Below, piece after piece: positions 47,010-57,601 of a stretch of 64,000 bases of DNA. The DNA comes from Ustilaginoidea virens. Lineage: Eukaryota > Ascomycota > Sordariomycetes > Hypocreales > Clavicipitaceae. The notes beneath the pieces are model-generated. The model was given only the letters and a program-made list of their open reading frames with translations. It did not search any database and was not told where the DNA came from. The stretch lies in contig NC_057317.1 of NCBI RefSeq assembly GCF_000687475.1, positions 1,054,001-1,118,000 of the forward strand, written 5' to 3'. A program made the position numbers and the translations under genes. Numbering within the stretch: position 1 is the first letter of the stretch; each line of letters opens with the position of its first letter.

Positions 47010-50000
47010 AATGGCCAGTCAGAACGTTCCTACCGATAACCCAAGCTATACGGTAGAGGTAGAAGAATCTGATAATGACCAGGAAATTGCCTAGCTCAGG
47101 GAAGACCAATAGGAAATGAGAAAAGAATTCAACTATAAATTTAATCGAATTAATTCTAAAATCGATTTTTTGGCTGATAAGGTGGGCATTTTAGTAGACA
47201 GACTAATCAAGCCTGCTACTAGCCTACCATCCTAGGATATGATGGATGTGGATACCTTCTAAACCCCTGTGGGTAAAGGAAATAACCCACTATCACTACC
47301 TAAAGCCTAGCAACCCCTACCGGTTCTATCCAGCATTAGCAGCCAAGTTAGCGCTATAGCTATTAAGGAACTAGCTAAAACAGCTAATGGATTCCAGGAA
47401 TCCCAAAAGCTAAGGGGGGCATTTAACTTCGACTAATGGAAACAGGCCCTTATGATTCAACTTAGGGCACTTAATATCGCTAAATTTATTGAAGAACCTT
47501 CTATTGCTAGCAAGTTTAACGATTTAGAGCAAGCACTTTTACTATTACTTATTAAGAATAGTTGTATAGAAGGACTAGCTGCCGCTATTAACTGGTATAC
47601 TGACCTAGAGTCAGCCTTTACGTTACTCACTAAATAGTATTCTTACTCATTAGATATATAGCGGACCTACCTATACCCTGCCTTCTATCAACTAAATTTT
47701 ACAGGCTATAAGGGTACCTTGGAATCTTTTAACGCCTCCTTTAATAGCTACCTATCCAGGCTGCAAATTTTAGGCTCCTATATACAACCTTTCAACCAAA
47801 TCAGCCAGTATTTATATGCTGTAGAAGGGGTCTTTTTTCAGTAGGCAGAACGGCACCGCACAATGATGAGAATCGCCTATACTTAGGGAAATATATTAAA
47901 TATTAACCTGCAATTTTATATGGTTGATTTACTGGAAGAATAATGCATTAAAGGATCATTAGTAGTAAGGGCTACTACCCACCTCGCAAAGGTCAAGGGT
48001 GCCGCTACTAATACTAACAATAGTAGCAAGCCAGCTAGTAACAATACTAGCAAGGGTAGTAAAAATACTACCAACGCCAATAAAAAGAAACAGGGGTCTT
48101 CTTCTACCTAATAATAAGGGTCTTCTTTAGCTATATAAGGCAAGCCAGAAAATAAAAAGAAGAAAGAAAAGAAAGATTCAGCTAATAAAGCAGATACCCT
48201 ATAAAAGACCGACAAAAAGGAAAAGACTATTGATTCCTTCGTACTAGGGAATTATAATACTCTAAGTCTTACACCTAGTGAGACAGCCTATTTTTCCTTC
48301 TAGGACCGCGAATGTATGCAATTTCTAGCTACTAGCTATAGTGCACAATCCGGTGGGAAAACGCTAATAGATTCTTTGCTCTACGATACTGGTTCTATGG
48401 TGTATATCATTAACGATAAAAAGTATTTTACCTACTTCCAATACTATACCAGAAACAGACCAGTTATCAGTATAGGTGGTGGCCTAATTAAGCCCAGTAG
48501 GTGGGGCACAGCGCGTTTTACCGTGCTATAAGCCACCAACCCACCTTAGTGGGGCACCTTAGAGCTGACCAACGCCCTCTTTATACCAGCTTTTGATATT
48601 AATATCTTTAGCGGCGTTAAACACTATCTGAATTATGGCAGTATTTAGGGCCAAAGCCTAGTTAATAGCAACAATAAGTGTATTAGGCTTCTTAATTTTA
48701 AGAAGTATGGCTTCTTTTTACAATAAAAAGGGGTAGATTCGCCGTTTTTACACTATACTAGCCAACCGGCTTCACATAATATCTCGGTCGAATTACCTGC
48801 CCTAGCCAACCTAGAAGAATACGAGGAATATCCCCTGCCAGAGGATTTACCTACCCTATTAGCTGACTCGGACCTTCCACTTCCACTAGCTAATTCGCAA
48901 GAAATCCTACTAGCTGACCTACTAATTAATCCTGGTTTTTCGGTGGTACTAATAGAGGCTGCTATTCCTAATACAGCCTAACCACCATAGAGGGCCCTGG
49001 TCACCCTCGACCTAGCCCCAGCAGCTAATACTGAGTATCAAAAGCTACTATTACTAGCCGGACTTTAGCATATCCGGCTTAGGCATATCGGAATCTAACT
49101 TCTAAAGAAAACCTGTGTATTAACTATAGGGTTACCTGATCTCAGTAAGGTAAAGGATTCTGATTTTAACTGTATCGCCTGTAAAAGGGCAAAGTCAGTT
49201 CGGCGTTTTATATTAGGGGCTATACCAGACCCTATGCATTGTTTGGATATCATAAAGGGCGATATCTTCCAAATTAACCCTCTACCATATAACAAACGCC
49301 CTATCTGCCTCATCTTAGTTGACCGGAAATCATGCTTCCGTTGGGTATATTTACTACCTAATAAGGAGGGACCTACGGTATTCCCAGTATTATAGGGGTT
49401 CTTCCAAAGTCTTTGGAATCGCTATAGCAAATCAGCTATTGAATTCCACTATAATGGTGGCAAGGAAATCAATAATGTCATTATAGCCTAGCTAGCTCTT
49501 AAGGATATAGATTTTTTAACCTCTTCCCCTTACATTTATAAGCAAAATAGGTTAGCAGAACGCTTTATATAGGTTATCGTTAACCGACTTAGAGCTACTA
49601 TACTTTGGTCTCGGTTACCTTCTTACCTTTGGTCTATAGTGATTCTTAGTATTACTACCTTGGTAAATCTAATAGCAGTTTTAAACCGTTCCTTATTACC
49701 TTTCGAGGAATTAAAGAAGGACTTTCCGGAAATTACGCACTATTACCTACCCGACCTTACTAGCTTTAGGGCTATTGGTGCGGCTGTAGAAGTGCTAATC
49801 CCTCTAGAAAAACGGGTTATCAGCTATAAGCTGGCCCCCCGGACCGAGTCAGGTAGGTTACTAGCTACGCTAGGTAATGGTACCTACCTCGTCTATATCC
49901 CATATCGCCGGGTCGTCACTAAGACCTCTTTTATTATTTTTACCTACTAAAATGAAGGTATAGGCCCTATTTCAAGTGGCCTAGAGGGCACCTTTGATTT

Positions 50001-52730
50001 CCAACCGCCTTCTAATTTAGAGGAGGTAAATATCGACTAAATTGCTTTAGAAGAACCTATTTGGAAGTCGCCTCGGCAAAATATGCCTATTTCTGGCGTA
50101 GCCGAAGGCATAGGCCTACCATAGGCCACGGATCCAATACAGCCTACGGGCCTATAAATGGGCCTAATATAGTATACGGATCCACTATAACTAGTGGGCC
50201 TACTAATTGGCCTGCTATAGTACTCTGCAATATTTCCTAGTAATTCGCCGTCTTTCGATTCTAAATCGCTTTAGCCTAACTCAGCTTTTCAGCTTAGGCA
50301 AGACAGTCCTTTTTTACCGGCTAAGGAATTTGCGCCTTTTTCCCATATAAAAAGGCTGCAAATGCTAGGAAATATAGAAAGCTCTCGTTATTAGGAATCT
50401 TAACTACTGAGATTTTCCGAATCCGTCATAAAAGTAGGCATACCCTACACAAGTGAAAATTCTAACTTGCCCTATATAATAAATTTTTAATGGTCTGAAT
50501 CTCAAAGCCCCACATATATTGATTTTCTGCGACTTTCCGATATAATAGATTCTGCCTTTTCGCCCGGCTTCCTAGTAAAAGCAGTATTTCGCTATAGTAA
50601 AATGCTGCCTATACTAGAATATCTGAAATTCGAGAGTCTAGATATCGCCTTAAATGAGAGACTGTGGGAGAAAATATTTCGAGTATTAGAAAAGGTGCCT
50701 ATTCAGCCATACCAGGTTAGGGCTACTAGGGGTAAAATTAGAGGAAGAATACAGCCACGGATACGAGACGTATAAGGTATCCTAGGTTATGGATACTATA
50801 GGTCACTTTTGGACCTATAGGCTGACTAATAGCCTGACCCATAGACTAACGACCAATAGTCTGACCAATAGTCTAACCCACAGACTGACTAATGGGGTGC
50901 TTTCCTACCCACCTAGCCGAAAAACGACCAGATTTTCGGATACCTAGGCAGCCCCCCAGAGGCTTCCACATAGGATTTCCCCCCTTCCTATGCTTTTTAC
51001 CAGCAAATATACGATATTTGCTGTGCAGCAAAGATTAAGGCTGCAAAACAAGCCCCAGAAGGTGTGCCTAATAGCTGGAAGGAAGTCTTATATAGCCCAC
51101 AAAAAGATAGCTAGGTTAAAGCCTTATTTTCGGAATTCGAGCAATTAATCGATTTAAATGTCTTCCAATTTATTCCTAAGATTAGTATTCCTACTAGTAG
51201 GAAAATATTGCGTAACCGGCCTATTTTTCGCGTTAAGAAAGATGCGAATAATAACCCGGTTAAATATAAGGCACGATTAGTTATTAAAGGCTTTATATAG
51301 GTATCTGGGCAAGACTTTACGGAGACCTATGCCTCTACTTCGATCCCACCAACATAGAGGATTATCCTTACTCTTGCTGCTGCAAATAATTAGGAAATAG
51401 AGCAGATCGACTTTATTGGTGCCTTTCTAAATAGTGAACTACTAGAGACGATTTATATGGAAATTCTAGCTAGTTTTTTAGAATTTACAGAAAGCCTACT
51501 TTTACCTAATCTAGCCTTATGGTCTGACCTATAGCGTCAACGACTTCTAGCCTTGCTTACTAAGGTTGGATATGACCCCTCTGCATTATAGGTTATACTA
51601 TTAAAGAAAGCCTTATATGGGCTAAAACAAGGCCCTCGCGAGTGGCAGTTACGGTTAAAAGACCTTCTAGTGCAAGAGGGTTTTAAGCCGTTACTTTCTA
51701 ATGCTGCCGTCTTCTATAATAAAGGAACGCATACCTTTATTGTGACCTATATGGATGACTATTTGATTGTCGGTCCGGACCTTAGCTATATTAACCAGCT
51801 TAAGGCTAAGTTCTATAAGGTTTATACTATAGAAGACCGAGGACCTGCCTCCTTCTTTTTAGGAGTGCAGATTATTAAGGATAGAGAAAAGGGCCTGTTA
51901 TAGCTGCACCAATCGCAATTTATTGCGGAAGTCCTTAAGAAATTCAACCTTAAGGATGCACGACCGTATCTAATCCCACTATAGCCCGGTATACTTACTG
52001 AGTCTGAGGCTGGTAATATACCGCTGGATGCTAGTAATCAATATTTATTCCAGCAGCTAGTAGGAATAGCGATATGGTTGATGATGATGTTAAGACCTGA
52101 CCTTGCCTTTCCAACGCAATACCTGTCACGATATATGCAACAGGCTTCCACTACACAGCTTAATGCTGCTAAGGGCGCTTTTCGCTACTTAGCTGGTACG
52201 GCAAATATAGCCATTTGTTACCGTCACCAAGCCGCTAAAGCTACCGTAGTATTAGCTGCATTTTCTAACAGCGATTTTGCTGGGTGCCGGCTGACTTTAA
52301 AGTCTACTGGTGGTTATCTTACTACTTTGAATGGTGGGCCTATTAGCTAGAGGTTAAAACGGTCTTCGATTGTGGTTTTATTAACGCTTGAAGCCGAGTC
52401 TGATGCAATACTTAAGGCGCTTCGCGAAGTGGAATGGATATCTAATTTGTTTAAAGAAATCCAGGTCGATATTTAACGCCCGATACTACTATACTGCGAT
52501 AACTAAGGGTCTATTTCTAATGCAAATGACCCAAATCAGCATGCCCGCACTAAGCATACCTTACTTAAATTCCGGTATATACGTAAGAAGGCCTAAGCCG
52601 GCCTGGTAAAAATATCTTATTTACCCACGACAGATATGCCTGCGGATGGACTCACCAAACCACTTCTAAGCCCGAAATTCCCCATATTTCGGCAGCTATT
52701 AGGGCTGCAATCCCTATAGCATTATTATCT
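47010..52730 (+). pseudogene. F gag-pol remnant (Copia)
   Basis: Frame starts near 47011 (MASQNVPTDNPSY). Gag runs to about 48230 with a Ser/Asn/Lys-rich tail. The protease site LLYDTGSMVYI is intact (about 48378-48410). Integrase zinc region (HIRLRHIGI ... CIACKRAK, about 49070-49200) and core follow. A Pro/Ser-rich linker and reverse transcriptase (about 51130-51900) follow, with YMDDYLIVG intact and ALYGLKQGPREW. RNase H (about 52230-52620) has SDFAG, EAESDAIL and PADGLTKPLL. About two dozen stops, almost all TAG or TAA, break it. Confidence 0.85.
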
Positions 52731-52806
52731 TTTTTTTCTGATTTTTTACAGGGTTTCTTTCTTTTATTCTAACGCTAGGATTAGCCATGTTGCTAATCAG
52801 AGGGGG

Positions 52807-53553
52807 TGTTGAAATCAGCGCCTTTTTAGCTGTATTTTGGTACTGGTCTCGCTACTATACGACGTTTCTGCGTTGAGATATCGCGGTGGCTATACTAGGC
52901 GCTATGGTGGGGCACAGCGCCCCACAACGCCGATTACAGTGGGCCACAGCGCCGGTCACGGCACCGGTACAGCGACCCACATCCGGCCACAGCGGCCGGT
53001 CACAGTGGGCCACAGGGCCCACAACAGGCGGCGCATTTCTACGGGATTACCAAATGGGCAAATCAGCACTTTCGGCCTTCTACATACAGTCACCCGCTAC
53101 ACCGCGCCTTTACGGCACACCGGTATAGGGCTTTCGGCCCGTACGGCACACCGATATAGGGCTTCCGGCCCGTACGGCAGGCTGTTATAGGGCATCCGGC
53201 ACACCGCTACAAGCCACTGGGCTTGGTTGGGTAGGCATTGGGTAGGATATTGGGCACAGACTGGGCACGGTTGGGCAGACCGACTTTTCGTCGGGTTTTT
53301 TCGCTATTTTTGCGGTTTTTCATTATTTTCAACCACTTTTTCAAGATGGTAGAAATATGCCCAAAATTCCCTCTTTCTAGCTAGAATAGTCACCAACAAT
53401 TAGAATCAGATTTCCCTGACATCTTTGCTCTGGTCAACCCCGTGTGTGCGTTTTTAATCTTTAACCAGCTTGTTTTATTCTGCAACGCCTTGTACGCCAC
53501 TGTCGGTACTTAGTATACTTTCCAACAGTATTCTGAGTCACCATTTTGCAACA
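52807..53553 (+). repeat. LTR2 of F (different subfamily)
   Basis: 747 bp. Shares diagnostic bases with solo LTR E (TACGACGTTTCTGCG, CACAACGCCG) and not with LTR1/LTR3 (TACGATGTCTCTACG, CACAAAGCCG). Confidence 0.9.
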
Positions 53554-53576
53554 GCTATGTTGCTAATCAGAGGGGG

Positions 53577-54291
53577 TGTTGAAATCAGCGCCTTTTTAGC
53601 TGTATTTTGGTACTGGTCTTGCTACCGTACGATGTCTCTACGTTGAGATATCGCGGTGGCTATACCAGGCGCTATGGTGGGGCATAGCGCCCCACAAAGC
53701 CGATTACAGTGGGCCACAGCGCCGGTCACGGCACCGGCACAGCGCCCCACAGCCGGCCATAGCGGCCGGTCACAGCGGGCCACAGGGCCCACAACAGGCG
53801 GCGCATTTCTACGGGATTACCAAATGGGCAAACCTTGCTAATACCAGCACTTTCGGCCTTCTACATACAGTCACCCGCTACACCGGTCATTTACGGCAGA
53901 CCGATATAGGGCTTCCGGCCCGTACGGCAGGCTGTTATAGGGCATCCGGCACACCGCTATAAGCCACTGGGCTTGGTTGGGTAGGCATTGGGTAGGATAT
54001 TGGGCACGGTTGGGCAGACCGACTTTTCGTCGGGTTTTTCGCTATTTTTGCGGTTTTTCATTATTTTCAACCACTTTTTCAAGATGGTAGAAATATGCCC
54101 AAAATTCCCTCTTTCTAGCTAGAATAGTCACCAACAATTAGAATCAGATTTCCCTAACATCTTTGCTCTGGTCAACCCCGTGTGTGCGTTTTTAATCTTT
54201 AACCAGCTTGTTTTATTCTGCAACGCCTTGTACGCCACTGTCGGTACTTAGTATACTTTCCAACAGTGTTCTGAGTCACCATTTTGCAACA
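53577..54291 (+). repeat. LTR3 of F
   Basis: 715 bp, near-identical to LTR1; directly followed by the TSD GTAAA. Confidence 0.92.
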
Positions 54292-56027
54292 GTAAACCAC
54301 TTCATATTATTAAAAATATATATTAAAGCGCTACTATTGAGTATAATACGAGACTTTAAAAGGCCTAAATTATCTAGGTAAGTTCTTATAGAAAGAATAG
54401 ATATCATAAATACCTTATCTTCCTTTTCTTTCTCTATTAATCTATCTTTTTCCTTATTGTTATTATTATTACTTTTGCCTTTGCCCTTACCCTTATATTT
54501 ATCTTAAAAGGCTTTAAATGCATTTTATACCTCTTTAGATTCCTTTTTTATCTTTTTATATATAGCTTCTTAGCTTTTCTTACTGATCTTATCTTTTAAG
54601 TGGTTTAAAGCTATCGATAGAGTCAATATCTAATAATTCTTATAATAAGGCCCCTTTACTATATAGGGCTTGCTATAGTATTTATAGGTCTTTTTTTCTG
54701 CCGAAAATAAAGCTAAAGTATCGCTAGAAGCGGCTTATAACAAAGGTTTAGTATTATTAGTTATAAATGCTATATAACTACTATTAACCTTCCCTTTTTC
54801 TTCTAGCTCCTATTTCTGCCGAATATATTTAATAGTTATTAGAAAATCGAGATATTTATTCTATTCTTATACTTTTACTATTCGATTAAAGATTTTTTCT
54901 TTAAAGGTAGGATACTTTTAATAAAGAGCTTCCGCTAGCTATTTAGTAGGTATATTCCCATTAATAAGGATCGAGTCTATTCGCACTAATCGCTTATATA
55001 ATATAGAGATTTCGTTAAACTATTCCTCTATATTATATCTTGCGAGGTTATATCGTATAGCCTGCTTGAATTTTTCTTCGAGGTATTCCTAGATAATAAG
55101 CTAAACCGGTTGTATATATTCTATTAGGCGTTAAATTTTTCCTCGAATATTCTAATCGCCTGCTACTAATATCTTATAGCTAGGGCTTAGCGTTAATTTA
55201 AACTATACTGTATATACTCGAAGATTTCGACTAAATATTATATAACGGTCGTTCTAAATATTATATTAAATATTAGCTTGTTTCATCTATTCTGCTGTAC
55301 TAATACCACTAGGGTATTATATCGGCTTAAAGTGGTGGTTTTCTTTAATATTCTTAACTTACTGCGGCTGGATTATTCTTATTCTCACCATTAGTGCTGC
55401 CGATGATGCCCTAGCTGCCGATATAGCTCTAGTATTTGCAGAAGGGGCACGATCTATAGCTTCTATTAATGAATCTACTGTTACTGCAGATATTGGTGTT
55501 GATGCTAATGCCTATATAGAATAGATAGGTTTATCTAATTCTTATACTAGTAGAAGGGGTATATTTAGCATTTCCGAGCCCTTAGGATTAACGAATATCC
55601 AAATATTATTATCTAAAGCACGCTTTTAAATATAATCATACTAGATATCCCAGTTATATCGGGATATTAGCTTGACTGCTAGTTTAGAGCTATTATTAGT
55701 AATAATACCTATTTTCGCTGATAACGATGTTTAGGGTACGAATTAATCTAACGAAAATAGCAGTTAAGATGTCTGTTAGTTAATTTTAAAGGAAATATCG
55801 CTACTTTCCTCCTAAATAGCCTCCTTTTTGATTGACGAGGCCATACGAGTATATTAGCAATAAGGCTTTTGACGGATTTAATAGGGAACCTAGAGCTTAC
55901 TTAAATAGGATCTGGAAAATAGTAGCTTTTACAGCAAAATAAAAATAATAGTTGATCTTAAGGCTGGGCTATAAGGTAAGGGATAGAAATGAGGTTTTTT
56001 ATTATGATATTTACGCAATTGCTACTA
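54292..56027 (-). pseudogene. Gag end of A2 (minus strand)
   Basis: Reverse complement of the A1 region about 12239-13965, including the Lys/Asn-rich gag tail (about 54440-54520) and the primer-site region next to the LTR. No open frame. Confidence 0.85.
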
Positions 56028-56223
56028 TATTAGAATGCATAGGGAAAATGCGATAATGCTTGATTGAAGGAACCAAGTCTTCTCTAAGAGACTTATGTTC
56101 CTAGCTATTTATAGTGGGATAGGGGGTACCCCTAAGGGCTTACTGATCTAGGGAGAACTCGGCATATCCGACCTCGGATATGACCGATATCCACATTACA
56201 GACAAGCCAATTTCCCTCCAACA
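56028..56223 (-). repeat. 5' LTR of A2 (inverted)
   Basis: 196 bp, ends CCCTCCAACA on the plus strand and is followed by GTTAG, the right TSD of A2. Confidence 0.93.
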
Positions 56224-57601
56224 GTTAGTGCAAAAGCTTGGACCAGAATCTATATTTAGTGTTGACATACCCTCATAGTAACACCGGACGGTAGCACCGT
56301 GCTGTCATGTGTCTTGCTGTGCACCGCATGCCCCCTGAGACCGTGGATCCTTCCCCGTACGAGTTGACAAGTTGGGCGTCTAGCGTCTGGGTCCAGGGGC
56401 GGCAAAACACGAATGCCGCAACATCACAAACAGCATGTCCTGATTGGTTCCCCAAGCTGCACGTGAGCGGGTCGGCTATTGAGCCTCCCCCCCCACCTGC
56501 TCATACACATCAGCTGCTTCAAAGTCAGTCCGGTAAGACTTTGATATGTATGATTTGGCACGTGGCATGTGGCATGTGGCATGTAGCATGTAGCATGTAA
56601 CAAGCTTGTGGCATGCTCAAGTGGCAATAAAGTAATGACTCAAAGCTGGTTTCCAACCGATGCAAACAGTCTTCGCTGCCACACAAGTTTCTCTTAACAA
56701 TTAACGCGACTTGACTCGGACCCAGTGCTCGACGGGATTGGCGCTTTATCACCTGCTTTGCTTTTCCTCTTTATTGTGGGACTGGAGAGACTCTGATTGG
56801 GTGGGCGAATAGGAAACTTCAACGTTTCTCCTGCAAGAAGCGGAAAGTTCCCAATACAAGTCGGCCCGGGCTGAAGTATCCGAAAGAGAATACGTAATCA
56901 CCTTTTGAGACGACTTGTACGGAGTACGCCGGCTACGGACTCGGGGTACTTGACCCACCCCAGAGTCGGTAGATTTGATTCCCCCACAATCTGCCAAAGT
57001 CACCACGTCAGGTACGGGACTCGGGATGGGCTTAGATAATCGCACGAGTACGGATTGATGACCTCCTGTTATGGTTGCATTTGGCTGCTCATCTTAAGTA
57101 ACCTTTTGTCTGTGTGAATTAGGTACCTAGGTACCTGGTAGGCTCCAGGAACTCCCGGAACTCCAGGCTGTCCTCTTTTTCCCGCCTTCTACTCCTTTCT
57201 GTTCCTCACACATCGACGTCGACAGCAGAATGTTTGGTCGCAACCTCTTCTGCATCCTGCCTCGGTATCAGCCTCATTGGTTGGAAGCCAATCCATAACC
57301 CATGATGGTCCATAATGCTCCCATCACCATTGATTGCTACTACATGTTCCGCTTATCCGTCGGCCTACTCCACAGCTCCGTCCGACCCGTCGTCCCGTGC
57401 GTCGTCAAACAAGCGAAGCGGCACGCCGTCGTCCCCGCCCCGATGGTGAGCTGTTGCATTGTCAACTTTCTTTCTAGTCTGCGTGACTGCTGGATCGAAA
57501 ATAGCGTTTTGCTGTCGTCGCAATACAAGAGGTCGACCGCTATTTACTGTCGATCCCGCCATCATCTCTCCGTCTCGTAAGGCTGCTGCTGTCCTGACGC
57601 C
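56224..57601. other. Upstream region of the multicopper oxidase gene
   Basis: 1.38 kb of host DNA. Contains a heptamer array (56562-56596), a TACGGAGTAC motif (56918-56927) and an AGGTACCTAGGTACCTGG stretch (57121-57138). No supported gene; minus-strand open frames at 57340-57949 overlap the start of the oxidase and are shadows. Confidence 0.6.
56562..56596 (+). repeat. (GTGGCAT)n heptamer array, 5 units
   Basis: Three exact GTGGCAT units followed by two GTAGCAT variants, 339 bp from the right end of the transposon block. Confidence 0.9.

Larger units (their letters stand above)
46017..54291 (+). mobile_element. Copia-F with three LTRs, inside A2
   Basis: One insertion, as shown by TSD GTAAA at 46012-46016 and 54292-54296. 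It contains LTR1 (46017-46731, 715 bp), an internal region, LTR2 (52807-53553, 747 bp), a 23-bp copy of the end of the internal region (53554-53576), and LTR3 (53577-54291, 715 bp). LTR1 and LTR3 are nearly identical and share an 11-bp segment (CTTGCTAATAC, near 46274-46284) that LTR2 and solo LTR E lack. LTR2 also has a roughly 31-bp internal duplication. The internal region is copia type and less eroded than A, B or D. Confidence 0.92.
18024..56223 (-). mobile_element. Copia-A copy A2, inverted, split into pieces by nested insertions
   Basis: Same family as A1 in the opposite orientation. The TSD is ATTAG (18019-18023) and GTTAG (56224-56228), one transition apart. A2 pieces, left to right: 3' LTR 18024-18219; RNase H/RT 18220-19842; RT to integrase 27064-27823 and 29175-30265; protease region 45767-46016; gag 54292-56027; 5' LTR 56028-56223. 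Every junction can be read by comparison with uninterrupted A1, for example 19842/27069 restores the sequence around A1 16040-16060. Removing B1, C, D and F leaves about 5.84 kb, equal to A1. The coding parts are dead. Confidence 0.93.

Noticed and set aside
12043..56223. Possibility that the block is a giant single mobile element (Starship-like) or a mitochondrial insertion because it is AT-rich
   Set aside because: No tyrosine recombinase gene at an edge and no mitochondrial genes; AT-richness is explained by RIP and the block resolves into ordinary LTR elements with their own TSDs.
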